A stretch of DNA of 64,000 bases, taken from Symsagittifera roscoffensis (lineage: Eukaryota > Xenacoelomorpha > Acoela > Convolutidae). Shown here piece by piece: positions 21,470 to 31,487 of the stretch. The stretch lies in the NCBI RefSeq assembly GCF_963678635.1, contig NC_087062.1:43660395-43724394 (forward strand), given 5' to 3'. Each line of letters starts with the position of its first letter. Within the stretch, counting starts at the first letter, position 1. The notes under the pieces were generated by a model. It saw nothing but the letters and a program-made list of their open reading frames with translations, made no database searches and had not been told where the DNA came from. The translations under genes were made by a program, and so were the position numbers.

Positions 21470-21764
21470 TGTCATACCTCAACGTATGATCTTCCAATTC
21501 CAGAATCCGAATGGATCGACAAACAGATAATCTAATGCGAAGCGAGATAAAAACAACTAGTTTGAACCAATGTTAATTCATGGTCTGACCGATCATTCGG
21601 TCGTTATTTGAGAGAAGGTCTCTCAAGGTCGGTTGACCAGCCATATGCTACATCAATATGCTACATGATATGATACATCAATATGCTACATGATATCATA
21701 CATCAACATAAAACATGTGTATAAATATATATAACTAAGTTTTGTCGGTCCATGCCAGATGACA
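21470..21764 (-). repeat. Element II 5' LTR
   Basis: 295 bp, TG...CA on the coding strand. It is about 38 bp longer than the 3' LTR because of a local expansion at ~21,644-21,705, where CATCAATATGCTACATGATATGATA units are tandemly repeated. The target duplication ACGCA follows at 21,765-21,769. Confidence 0.92.
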
Positions 21765-21769
21765 ACGCA

Positions 21770-22753
21770 TACGCGGTAAAAAAAATCATTCAAAATGAAT
21801 TGAGGCCACCAATTTGGTCTTTTCAATAGGATAAAGGGCGCTACTTTTATTAAGTTTTTGTAAGTAATGCGAGGGGATAAAAAAAGACAAAAAACTTTTA
21901 TGAAATCTTTCATGTTCATAATTTTTTTTTTATAATTCAAAACTTTTTCATCGGCTTTTGCTTGCAGTCGGTGTTTTGCTACGATATAAGAGCAATATTG
22001 CTTACTTTAAATACTCAAAATGATTTAAAAGTTAGGGAACCAATGAAAATGCAGGACAATTTTTCCAGAGACTCCAGTCAGAGAGCCAAAAAAGGGGCAC
22101 ATGAACTTGGACAAACAATAGAGCTAGTAAAGGGTAGACAAAAACTGAAAGCAGGTTAAAACAATTGAAGGGGATTTTCGGATTTTCAGAACGTTAAATC
22201 GCTACTGCTATTGTTCATGATGAACATCTTATGGATCCTGGTTAACCAAAATTGTTGAGCTTAACGGTTTAGTTTTGGAGGTTTTGAGAACCGTCAAATT
22301 TTAGAGAAGTGAAATCTAATTGAGGAACTTGACTCCGATATCACGAGATCAGACGACAAACATTGGTTCATCGTCCACATATGGGAAGCTGATTTAGTAT
22401 CACTCTACGCTCTCGAATCCTGCTGTTGATCGAACACTTATACCTTGTTTTGATGCTCACTTGAAACACGGTCAAAGCAGTACGCACACGCAGGAGTGAA
22501 ATTTAGTTGACATTACATAGCTTTAAGTCATTCTGTTTTTTTTTTATTTTAGAATTAACTTATTTTAAATTCTCATCGGCAAAATTACAAAACCATTAGA
22601 ATACAATATTGTTAAACCAAATTTGAGATTAGGAATATTTATTGTTATTAAGTTCGATTTTTTTTACATTGCTAATTGAGGCAACTTTGTATCGGCCTCC
22701 AAGTATATATATAGGTTCAACGCAAGTCACTTGACCGATGAGTCTTTGTGATT
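21770..22753. other. Intergenic region between element II and the TRAF/MATH-like ORF
   Basis: A plus frame at 21,962-22,159 (65 codons, polar C-terminal half) starts just before a TTTTGCTTGCAG acceptor-like site; it could be an exon or chance. On the minus strand AATAAA (plus 22,638-22,643) sits ~110 bp after the stop of the neighbouring ORF, a plausible poly(A) signal for it. Otherwise AT-rich with no feature. Confidence 0.45.
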
Positions 22754-23497
22754 CTATAGAATCGAAACACCGAAAGTGACTGCGCCATCCTTGATATAAC
22801 CCTCAAATTTCTCTTTGGAAATGAATTCTAACAGTCCTTTTTCTCCCTCCTCCAGCGCAGGAGAAAAGCCCATTTTGAAATCTTTCCTGTAAGGCTTGTT
22901 TCCAATGGGGTCCTTCAAATACACAGAGATAACTAATTTTCGACTTTCTAGAACATTCTGTCTGTCGCCATTTCTGTTCACAACTGATACACATACCGAC
23001 ACAGACTTGTCAGTTTGATCTCCAGTACCATTCAGAAACACCTTCACAACTACTTCGCAATTGATTTGACCAATAGAATCAGTTTTTTCGGTTTGTTCAG
23101 CCCCATCAAGTGGCTTCCTACTTTCCACTCTGATTTTTACAGGACGAATTTTCAGTATTTCTAATTCTTTTTTCCCTTCCATCTTTTCTGCAAACTGCTG
23201 AAGCAATTTGACCTCTTCGGCTTTGATCCAGATCATGTTGTTCCTAGTGCGCACATTGGTCAGAATAGGAGTCCTGGCTTTCAATTCACCATCTCTAATT
23301 CTATCCAAAACGGATTCCAGGTTTTCTCGTTCGTCTGATTCTCTGGAGGCACCCGGAAGTTGCTTTGAAGGCAAACCTTCGTCAGCTTTCGGGCTCCAGT
23401 TATCGCCATAATGTTCGTCGCTGATATCCCTAATTTTCGTTGACTCATGGTATTGTTGAGAGTCATTAAATGGCCATCTTCCCTTTAGATCTATCAT
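22754..23497 (-). CDS. Putative host protein with C-terminal TRAF/MATH-like domain
   Basis: An intact 247-codon frame, hydrophilic, with no membrane segment or signal peptide. Residues ~1-145 are charged and unrecognised. Residues ~148-247 resemble a TRAF-C/MATH beta-sandwich: alternating strands (EVVVKVFLNGTG, SVSVCVSVVNRNGD, KLVISVYLKDP), then FISKEKFEGYIKDGAVTFGVSIL, like the F..x..L....YIKDD..F(L/I).V ending of TRAF domains. That fold binds receptor tails or ubiquitin-ligase substrates in animals. The frame stays open upstream of the ATG, so a 5' exon is possible. Composition is richer in GC than the flanks and there are no internal breaks, unlike the surrounding elements. The family call is from pattern only. 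Confidence 0.5.
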   Translation of the reverse strand: MIDLKGRWPFNDSQQYHESTKIRDISDEHYGDNWSPKADEGLPSKQLPGASRESDERENLESVLDRIRDGELKARTPILTNVRTRNNMIWIKAEEVKLLQQFAEKMEGKKELEILKIRPVKIRVESRKPLDGAEQTEKTDSIGQINCEVVVKVFLNGTGDQTDKSVSVCVSVVNRNGDRQNVLESRKLVISVYLKDPIGNKPYRKDFKMGFSPALEEGEKGLLEFISKEKFEGYIKDGAVTFGVSIL

Positions 23498-23695
23498 TTC
23501 GAAAATTAGAAAGGCAGAGCAAAATATGATACTGTAGTGATTTTGCTAGCTACGTTGGTCGGGGGGAAGTTAATAAACAGTAATTTAAGCTGAAAGGATT
23601 ATGTACAACAATTTCTGTTTTTAACTATCAGGACAATAACTCTAATAAATCAATGAATAATGAGTATTTGATCGATGTCGAACTGATCCTAACAT
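23498..23695. other. Upstream region of the TRAF/MATH-like ORF
   Basis: About 200 bp, possibly promoter or first intron. On the minus strand TCACTACAG near 23,535 resembles a splice acceptor. No TATA box was recognised. Confidence 0.3.
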
Positions 23696-24624
23696 CCCGG
23701 GTTGACCTCCATACACCGAAAATGCTTATCATACAATTCCATACATCAAGTGTGTGGGAAAATGCTTGTCATAAAATTTTCATACAATTTCTAAAAATGG
23801 TTGAAAACTGGTATAAACTCGTTTCTGTGGCTGTTTGATTCTAATAAAACAGTCTGGTGATAAAAACTGAGGTTTTCGTTTTTTTGAAAAAAATGCTTAT
23901 CATACAATTCCCATATATGGAAAGTGTATGACTGGCATTTTTTTTGATGGCGACACAAAGTAATTTTGAAAATTTGGCCCAAAAATTTTTTGTTTTTTTT
24001 TTCAACCGCAAATCGAATTTCGTACGCAAACAAACATTTTTCGAAAAAATTTTTTTGCATGCAAAATTGAATATTTTGTGTGCATAACGTAGTCCAGGAT
24101 AGGATAAAATTGGCTTTTATTTTCTTTTCACTTATATATTTTTTTCAAAAACGCGGAAAATTCCTATTTTTTCTGTATGGGGTGTTAATGTATGCCTTGA
24201 TCAAAGTCTGATAATTTGAAAATTCAAAAATTTAAAATAATCATCATTAAAAAGTTCTGCTAAAAAATAAATGTTTGTTACTTTTGTTATATCAATTGTG
24301 AAAGACAGCCACATTCAGGTCGTTTTCTATGCATTGTCAATGCAAGACCGGCCAACCTTTGGTGTTTTGAGTAACCAAGGTCTTTGTCACTTGTGTTCGG
24401 TTGCAACTACAACCGAAAATTTTTCAGAAACTAAATTTAGAAAGAAAAAATCAAAATTTTTGGTTTATGGAAAAACACACTATCATACAATTTTCATATA
24501 TGGAAAAATGCTTGTCATAGAGTTTTCATACAATTTTCTGTACGTATGGAATTGTATGAAATTGTATGACAAGAAGTTTCCCATATATGGAAATTGTATG
24601 ATAAGAAGTTTTGGTCACCCCGGG
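23696..24624. mobile_element. 929-bp non-autonomous element with CCCGGG inverted ends
   Basis: The left end CCCGGGTTGACC (23,696-23,707) is mirrored at the right by GGTCACCCCGGG (24,613-24,624). Inverted similarity continues inward for ~90 bp: CTTATCATACAATTCCATA and GCTTGTCATA at the left, with the reverse complements of CTTATCATACAATTTCCATA and CTTGTCATACAATTTCAT at the right. The core holds more CATACAATTYYCATATATGG motifs. There is no transposase frame. The flanking dinucleotide AT on both sides is a possible target duplication. Confidence 0.7.
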
Positions 24625-25140
24625 ATACATTAGAACAGAAACGTGCGAAATTAGGTAGCTGAATTGCGGACGATATTATGACACGATGATCAATTCTTGC
24701 GAAAGTATTTCCAAAACTGGTAGTCTGTAAATGTACTGTAACTGGTTGGTTGATCATGAACAATTTTTTCGGTAGCTTGAAAGGCTTTATTAAATCTGAT
24801 TACATAAATATGGTGATTAAATACTTCGATTCACCTCAAATGGTACCACTGTTCAAAAATGGTAAACAAAAACTATGAAAAACAACTGGTAATAAAATAG
24901 ATGATCTGTTTTTGGTGTGTTGCAAGAGTCGAAAATAATTTGACGATTTTATTTTGGCGACCACATGACAAAACAAGCTGTCGTTTGTTTTGCCATGTGG
25001 TCTACTGTCGACTGAATTATCAATAAACAACTTTTTTTGTTTACAAAAGCTGGTTTAACCAAACTGTCGGAAAAAAAATACATTCACTGCATGCAATTAA
25101 AATTATTAAATAAAGCTTAAACCACTTAATTGCATTTCCC
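24625..25140. other. Intergenic with an 18-bp inverted repeat
   Basis: GACCACATGACAAAACAA (24,959-24,976) and TTGTTTTGCCATGTGGTC (24,985-25,002) form an 18-bp stem with one mismatch and an 8-base loop. No gene was found. Confidence 0.6.
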
Positions 25141-25640
25141 ATGCTTACTTTGAAACCAGGGTGAGAGGGGGACGGGTGGTTGACCGCTCGCCCCTCAATT
25201 CTGGTAGCCAAATTGATCCAAACTGTCCCCCCTTTGATAAGTTTATGACATCCATTTTTCATTGACCAACCACAAAATTTTTCTAAAGGCGCCTTAGGTG
25301 CCAATATGGCTAATTTTGAGGGGGGGGGGGGGGGGGGGCGGGCGCTCGCCGAAAAAAAGCGAAACTTTTGGTCAAAACTTTCCAGAATACCTTTTTTGGC
25401 CTGTTTTTTGAAAACTTTACCTGCGGCGCAGAAAATTTTTCTCAAAACAGGGTCCTTACACTGTTTTTGCAGAGCTCGGAAAATCAAATTGGTTAATGTA
25501 AAAAAGTCGGCAAAATTTTCAAATTTTTTTGAAAAAACCGGCCCCCTAGAAAAAATTCTGAGCCCCCCTAGAAAAATTTCTGCTGCAGAAAAAAAATTCT
25601 GTCGATCATATGTGCACCCGGGTTGACCATCCTACAAGAA
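25141..25640. other. GC-rich block with 19-G tract and a CCCGGGTTGACC motif
   Basis: Unusual base composition: C/G-rich runs, a 19-G homopolymer at 25,320-25,338 followed by CGGGCGCTCGCC, and several CCCCC runs. CCCGGGTTGACC at 25,617-25,628 is identical to the left end of the 929-bp element, suggesting another member, but no mirrored partner was seen. The frames here (25,041-25,487 minus; 25,306-25,626 plus) are driven by homopolymers. Confidence 0.5.
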
Positions 25641-26049
25641 AATCCCCTATCTTAAAACTTCTCATAAGAGTTGTAGGGACTTTCAGCTATCTTACTAATT
25701 TTTTCTCTTCTAATTTTTTTGTTCCGACTTTCGAAGAAAATGAGGAATATTTATACTCGGGGAAGTTTTCTATTCAGATTACTTTTACAAAACTCTGGTC
25801 CCTCGGGAATCTAATTTTTTCTCTGCATATATCACCAGTATATCATCCTGCAATGAGCATGCCTAAAACTGCTTTAGTGTTCCAAAACTACAAAATCGTT
25901 CCCAATTGAATTGAAGCAGCTAAATGGTTTCTTAACTCCATACACGATTCAATTTGCAAGATTCAATTTTTAAGCAAGATATAATCAGCCTAAAATTCAT
26001 AGCTTCGCCAATATTTAATATACGAAAAATAATCCGAGACCAAGTAAAT

Positions 26050-26096
26050 GGCAGTCGGAACATTCAGGGATTTACCCTGATACGAGCAATCTTGTT
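26050..26096 (+). repeat. 47-bp dispersed stem-loop, copy 1
   Basis: GGCAGTCGGAACATTCAGGG, then a loop, then CCCTGATACGAGCAATCTTG. The TCAGGG/CCCTGA stem is kept; the loop is ATTTA. Same orientation as copies 2 and 3. Confidence 0.75.
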
Positions 26097-26567
26097 GAAC
26101 TATATGAGCATCCAATTTCATTGCCATGATCGAATTTTCCTAGTTTTTTGGACTAATGGTATCGTTTTCTTTAACGTTGCTCAAATTTTACATCAAAACC
26201 TACAAGTTAGAAAGTCTAAAATTATTTTTCGACTTTCGAAGAAAACGAAATATTTATGCTCGGTGTGGTTTTTGCATTCAGAATTTTTTATGCCCTTTTG
26301 AAGATATCAAGTTCTTGGGGTTTGAACATTGCCAAATTGGCCATGCTCTGGGCTAAGCTAAACTGTTCAAACTGCTGAGAGCGTAACTCGACTTTTTTAT
26401 GCGCGGCAAATTATCCCGAACAAAAAAATGTTCCAAATCGAATTGAAGCTAGCTAATCGGTCGTATCAATTTCGTCAATTCAAAGTTTTACACTTTGATT
26501 TTGTTCAAAAGTTAGGGGTTTCCATTATTTTTTTGTTTTTCCAAAAACTATTCGGTTTGAATTAAAG

Positions 26568-26616
26568 GGCAGTCGGAACATTCAGGGCTTTGCCCTGATA
26601 TACGAGCAGTCTTGTT
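26568..26616 (+). repeat. 47-bp dispersed stem-loop, copy 2
   Basis: GGCAGTCGGAACATTCAGGG, then CTTTG, then CCCTGATATACGAGCAGTCT. A TA insertion makes it 49 bp. The stem extends to TCAGGGC/GCCCTGA. Confidence 0.75.
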
Positions 26617-27099
26617 TGGTTGAAAACTGTTCCACTGAGCTTTCGTTTGTCCATCTGTGCTAAATTGGAGAAATTTAATCTCACGTAATGAAACAAACAA
26701 AAAAAGATTGCCTCCACTAACGCAATATATGATCGTTTAGCTTGCTTTAATTCAGGTTGCAAAAATTTTAATATTTTTTTTCCATGCTATGTTATGCCCG
26801 TTTACATAGGACTGGAGATTTCGCGAGCGTAACCCTAAATTGGATTAACTACAGATATTCATACCCCATAAATATACTGAAAACTAACACATTTCATATT
26901 TAATCATAACATCTAGCTAATAAAATCAAAAATTGTAAAATGGTATCCCGGATGGGTCCGCCAGTAATAATTAGAACTGTTTCAAGTAATACCAGTAATG
27001 CAATCTTTGCAGTACAGATGCAGAACAAAACAGAGAAACAAGAAAAACAAGGTTTGTTGTAGTAATGAAACAGTTTTATTACAGTACTGTTTAACTGTA
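26617..27099. other. Intergenic between stem-loop 2 and the BEL/Pao remnant
   Basis: AT-rich with no recognisable feature. The minus frame at 26,900-27,283 is coding-like only right of ~27,100, where it enters the integrase remnant. Confidence 0.45.
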
Positions 27100-27283
27100 C
27101 AGTATGACTCAGACTCACTTTCATTAAAATCAAGATGGTGGGATGCTTAGTTTCGACGTTTGTTTTGGCTAAGCCTTGAGTCTGTCGTCTGGAACCAATA
27201 ATGCCATCGGGGCCGATAAACCGTGAGTAACCTGCAATTCGACTAGAACTTTTTACAGGTATGCCAGGTTGAAATTGGTTCAA
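27100..27283 (-). pseudogene. BEL/Pao integrase N-terminal part (left copy)
   Basis: The minus frame begins FQPGIPVKSSSRIAGYSRFI, then GPDGIIGSRRQTQGL and ETKHPTILILMKVSLSH. It corresponds to the segment before the HHCC motif in BEL/Pao integrases (S-x-L...DG-x-x-R-x-GGR...KHPIILP...H-x-L). It stops being recognisable below ~27,105, exactly where similarity to the right copy ends. Confidence 0.7.
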
Positions 27284-27453
27284 CTAAACCGAGAATAACT
27301 CGAATTGAGCCAAAAGAAATAGTTTTCTATCGCAATTTCTAATTATTTTTGCGATGGCCAGATCAGTAATTTGATCCAAAAGGCCCGCGGAAGTGCTTAT
27401 GCTTTGGCAAAAACCTCAACATAGTACAAACCTATCGCTCCAAACTTCTAAGC

Positions 27454-27738
27454 CTACATGATTTCTCCCAAACAAATAGGTGATGTGACCGCTTTGAAAT
27501 ACTCGTGATAGCGTGTGTCGAATTGTCTATCACTTCGTCCACAGGTTTCTTTCAGAAGATATTGAAAACTCAAGGAGAGGATATCAGTTTCGGTTTGGAA
27601 GGCCACCCATTGCCAGAAAAGGAAGCTTGGTCCCCTGACGCAACAACTCATTTCCAAGCATTCCGCCGATATACCGCCGATACTCCGCGGGTCCCAGTGT
27701 CCGCGGGATTATATCCAGTATTCACAAGGAACCACTAA
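27454..27738 (-). pseudogene. BEL/Pao RNase H-integrase linker (left copy)
   Basis: The minus frame encodes DPRSIGGISAECLEMSCCVR then GPSFLFWQW. This matches the (A)D-x-x-SRG-x-x-xx-L...W--GPxWL pattern after RNase H in BEL/Pao pol. The plus frame at 27,505-27,738 over the same bases is its shadow. Confidence 0.7.
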
Positions 27739-27876
27739 TCCACACTCATTAGTGATTTCTCTTCTTTCACAAATACAGTTTTCGATTAAGTTTAGGAATT
27801 TGATGACGGAGTAAAGCCATTGTTAATTGTTACACTGTGATGCTATCGGTCTGCAAAAAAATACGGGTTACATTGA

Positions 27877-28110
27877 TTGAAATTATATCTTTATTCAAAG
27901 CTCGTAGTCTATCTTCCTCCAACCAAAAACCAAGAAGATTGCTTGCAATTTCAGCTCTGGAAGGGGGAAAAAGTTCATTGGTGCTACCCATGCTTTACCA
28001 AAAATGATCGCAATTTCAGTTTTTTGAATCTCAAAATCCGTGCACGCAGGAAATCATCAGTGCAAAACACACCTTGTGAGCTATTCCCAAGGATATGGAG
28101 CCCAGTCTGA
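27877..28110 (-). pseudogene. BEL/Pao RNase H region (left copy)
   Basis: Read on the minus strand: GLHILGNSSQGVFCTDDFL, a degraded LH-x-F-x-D-A/S-S-x-x-A, then SFLVKHG and a broken segment at the P-x-LELQA position. The expected catalytic Asp is Asn here. The 77-codon plus-strand frame, open in both copies, is antisense and has no independent support. Confidence 0.62.
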
Positions 28111-28449
28111 TCAAATGGGTTACTGAAGAAGCACCGGTGAATAACTTTTTCTCCTAGAACAAATACAAATGCCTCTCAGATAATTACTTGCGAAGCGCTT
28201 CCAATAAGGGATCATCCTAATGTTAGCCAGTTGTGCGCCAAACATACTTAAGAAGCAAGTGTGCCCTTACGGTGTAGCGAGCCACCGACCCAACAGGGTC
28301 GAAGACTAAGGAAACAAAAATGAGAACAGTTCGTTGCGAAACGGATGATTAGAGCTTACGGATAACTCCACAATAAACAACAAAAGATTAAAATCCATAG
28401 TTCCACTTTAACCCTAGCTGATGAAAATTAAAATTCTTTTTACCACTCA

Positions 28450-29290
28450 TAATGTCCTTTACTTTTGCAGTTACATCAATTGAAGGGCTTAACTATTATT
28501 CGCTTGAAGGAACATCAATAAAAATTTGGGTGAGACGGGAAGTCCCCATGTTACTGAAGTTCACCAGATCCTTGCTTTTTATCAGTGCGTCAATTGTCGA
28601 ACGATTCCAAACAATCATCCATGTAAAACATAGGAAGTACTGCTCTAGTTCATTCAGGAACTTTTATCATCTTTTACACTAGCTTGTTGCTGAAGTGCAA
28701 AAATTGCTCACGTCGGGGAGTCCCAGGCGCTCGTCACAAAAAGTTGATCTTAAGGGAACGGAAGTAACCTGAAGGAACATACCCTCGATGTCTGCGGAGA
28801 GGAGAATTAGCGCGGTTTTTTAGTTTTGCAGTAACTCAGGCCCAACGAGCAAAAATTTGTTCAAAGATTGGTCTTGAATTTCTGATGCGTCATTTGAAAT
28901 TCGACAAGCTTTACCTGGGCTGAGAACAAGATGGCTGGTTGAATACCATCTACGAGCGGTTTAAAAGGAATAACATAATTTTTATCAAAGTCATCCTTTT
29001 TGTCACAATAAATTGTAACTTCAAGCTACCTTCTTTTTCGAGCCTTTTTCAACCATCCTAAATTGTACCAGCATTGAGTAGTAACAGTTGGGTAAAGATC
29101 TCCTGTCATCGTCCACAACATTAATACCCATTATCTTTCACAATAATGGTATGATGTTGATTCACTAGATAATGCGCTCTTCGATTGTCTTCAGAACGAG
29201 CATCAACTTGCTTGAATTAACCAAATGTATCTATTTCATGACACGCTTTAATATGACCAACAATTTTACCGCGACCAGGACTCCTTCGGA
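28450..29290 (-). pseudogene. BEL/Pao reverse transcriptase (left copy)
   Basis: The minus strand encodes RRAHYLVNQHHTIIVKDN (~29,140-29,195; fingers, the Y-x-L-P-HH-x-V position) and, after several breaks, PMFYMDDCLESFDN with the catalytic YMDD at ~28,617-28,628. YxDDC followed by an aromatic residue is typical of BEL/Pao RT. At least six stops or frameshifts. Confidence 0.8.
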
Positions 29291-29420
29291 GGCAATTAAC
29301 TTGAAACTTCATTCAAGATGGCAATTATTTTGAGATCGCCCTTATATGTCTACGATTGAAACACACCAACGAAAAATAACGCAGAACAAAAATTGGCAAT
29401 GCTTTCCGATTTGTGTATTT

Positions 29421-29735
29421 TCACTCGTGGAACACCGATAAATTTTTCGAGGGGGCGCTCACATCGCTTTGAGATTGCCCATTTTTTTGTTCAAGGACCC
29501 TAAGTGACTCGTTGTACCCCCGATTTGAATAAGCAAAGTCCCCTAATGCCAACTTAGCTTTTCCAGCTACCTGCGTTTTCAAGTATGATTTTTGGGTCAT
29601 CTGCAAGTGTTCCTTCTTAATCAATCGCGCTAGGAAACTGGCGTATCCATTCATGTCATTCCAAGAATTTACCATCATCCTTGGAAAACTTTCACTCGCA
29701 TTTATCCGATGCGATGCGGTTCGATGCCAAAACAT
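29421..29735 (-). pseudogene. gag: BEL/Pao gag fragment (left copy, 104 codons)
   Basis: Contains FLARLIKKEHLQMTQKSYL, then QVAGKAKLALGDFAYSNRGY and NESLRVLEQKNGQS. This matches the BEL/Pao Gag pattern K-x-x-YL...L-x-G-x-A...I-x-(G/N)...YxxAxxxLxxxYG. It is the only open piece of gag. Sequence above 29,735 has stops throughout. Confidence 0.7.
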
Positions 29736-29739
29736 CGGC

Positions 29740-30957
29740 TAAGTTGCGAGCAGTTATCGGTTGCGATGGCGCGTTATCTTAATTCGGGGTTAGTTGGCGT
29801 ACGATTGAAGCGATTGGATTCAAAAAACAGGGCCGATGAACGGACAAGCTAAGACTATCCAACGCAATCGGTTACTGCTTGGGTACTTGCTTGTGTGGCG
29901 GAGTGAAATAATAAATTGCTGCTCCACCGCAATTGTACGGGAAGGTTACAGACTTCTGAAGCGCAACTTTCTTTCAACCTTAATGGAATTTTGTAAGATG
30001 ACACTAAACACGGAGTCTTTAAAAATTGTCTCAAATGTATTGACGACTTCAACTCAAACAAACAATTACTTTTCACCATTAAATTTTTTTCCAAGTTAGA
30101 GGTCTTGGAGAAAACCAATTTAGCATATTCAGGACAATCAACTCGCGATACACTCGTACTGTTAATACGTGAATGCCGACAGCTGATACGTTTCAGTAAA
30201 CCTTACTGAAATTCGGGAAAATTTGCTGTTGAAAAAATGTACTCCGAAATTCATATTCGAATATATGATTTATATAAACAATTTTGGGTAATTTTTGAAT
30301 TTCTGGTCTTTAATTTGATCAAAAAGTCAAAAAATTGTGCAAAAATTCATTTCACTAATCAACCGACTTTGAACATCACCGATATGAACCATGTAATCAA
30401 ATTCTAATTTTTTGCAAAACACGGTTTTGACAGACAAAAACCTGTCAGCCAAGGTCAACCAAGGCTGTTTGATGCACTAATTTAAATAGCCTAGCAAAAC
30501 AAAAAATGTTTTCGGTGGGTTCAAATCCAGTTACGCAGCGTATTTTTTGTGTTCTATTAAGTTCGGTTATATATGTGCTTTTTTAAAAGAAAACGACCTA
30601 GATGGGGTTTGAACTTTACTGTTTTTAAAAGCTCAACTCATTCTATGGTACTGTTTGCTTAGCAAAGCAAACCCTATGGTCTAACTGGTTTAAATGGGCT
30701 AGTTTTCTAGTTTACATGGCAAGTGCAAAGATGTTTCTGAAACTGTTTCATCGAAAAATAATTGATTTTAACACTGAATTTTTTCAAACATGTGAAACAC
30801 CACTGTTTTCTTGAACATTGGATTAAAATTTGATTCAGGGAAAAACTGAGTTTAGTATTGATTACTGTACTCATAGAGTAATTTCAGATAAGGTACACTG
30901 TCTGCTCGTCGCGCTATCTTATTTTCGGCCGGATTGATTTGTGCAACTTCTTTGTCT
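29740..30957 (-). other. BEL/Pao leader region (left copy)
   Basis: Non-coding on both strands apart from antisense frames at 29,836-30,118. It contains a ~250-bp block at 30,330-30,600 (CAACCGACTTTGAACA ... CTGTCAGCCAAGG) of which a diverged copy sits at 31,270-31,500, on the other side of the LTR-like repeat. Confidence 0.5.
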
Positions 30958-31215
30958 AATACCGATCTCAATCTTACTCTTATATCTTCTAATCTCAACA
31001 GATCTAGTGTAGACCGGTTTACGCGAGTTAGTTCCAGAATGAGAACAACTGTATTCTAAGTGTGATTCAATTGTTCTGTTGTTGAAACTACAAGTAGTTT
31101 CAGCACTTTACAAATAAATAGGTTGTTTGTTTTATGGAGTATGATTGGTTAGTATTTAATATTTTCTAAAGATAAAATATCATAATAAAAATCAATGACA
31201 AAAATCAATGACAAG
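30958..31215 (-). repeat. LTR-like repeat, copy 1 (shared by the two BEL/Pao copies)
   Basis: Minus strand: from TGTCATTGATTTTTATTATG to GGTATTAGACAAAGAAG. It contains the conserved core TGAGAACAACTGTATTCTAA (plus strand, ~31,038) and ACTACAAGTAGTTTCA. It lies between the right copy's integrase tail and the left copy's leader, as a shared LTR would. It lacks the outer 18 bp found in copies 2 and 3. Confidence 0.65.
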
Positions 31216-31487
31216 TCAACCTAATTTCCAAATGTATTGTTCTGGTCAATTTATTGGCTCAAAAATTCAATAAGATGTATAGACTTTTTCATTTATCAAT
31301 CGACTTTAAACAGCAACGGTATTAATTGTGTGATGATCACTTTTTTGACTAAAACAATTTTTTGACAGACGAAAATTTGTCAGTCAAGTTTGGCGAAGAA
31401 CTTTTTATGCACTAATCTAAATGGCTGAGCAAAATAAACATTTTGGAGGGTTTATACACGGTTCCAGAGCAATTATTTCATCTTACT

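Larger units (their letters stand above)
15813..21764 (-). mobile_element. Element II: complete Ty3/gypsy LTR retrotransposon, mutated
   Basis: A minus-strand element of 5,952 bp flanked by a perfect 5-bp duplication ACGCA (15,808-15,812 and 21,765-21,769). It has both LTRs, a primer-binding site, a polypurine tract, gag-protease, RT, RNase H, integrase and a long C-terminal tail. The LTRs differ at about 13 positions counted by eye over ~245 aligned bases, plus an expansion in the 5' LTR, so insertion is not very recent. It is far better preserved than element I but has several stops, frameshifts and lost residues. Confidence 0.93.
25641..26616. repeat. Diverged satellite-related repeats with two stem-loops
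   Basis: CGACTTTCGAAGAAAA followed by ATATTTATRCTCGG occurs at ~25,727 and ~26,229 and again, diverged, at ~60,638. GAACATTGCCAAATTGGCC at ~26,323 recalls the satellite block around TTGGCAATCTTTGAAC. These are old relatives of the repeat family that forms the array at 1-6,584. Short plus frames (25,954-26,301 and others) have no domain. Confidence 0.5.
27100..31215 (-). mobile_element. Element III, left copy: BEL/Pao retrotransposon truncated in integrase
   Basis: On the minus strand the order is LTR-like repeat (~31,215), leader, gag (29.7 kb), RT (28.5-29.2 kb), RNase H (28.1 kb), linker (27.6 kb) and integrase N-terminus (27.2 kb), where it ends. The segment 27,100-31,215 is a near-identical direct repeat of 32,310-36,370. 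BEL/Pao signatures are YMDDCLESF in RT, GISAECLEM/GPSFL in the post-RNase H linker, and GPDGIIGSRR in integrase. Many stops; not functional. Confidence 0.85.

Noticed and set aside
27877-28110. Plus-strand 77-codon ORF intact in both duplicated copies (also 33,067-33,300)
   Set aside because: Antisense to the BEL/Pao RNase H region, and the copies are recent duplicates.
30505-30540. GGGTTCAAATCCA, a tRNA B-box-like sequence (also ~35,709)
   Set aside because: No 5-bp T-stem, no A box at the right distance and no acceptor stem; it lies in the BEL/Pao leader.
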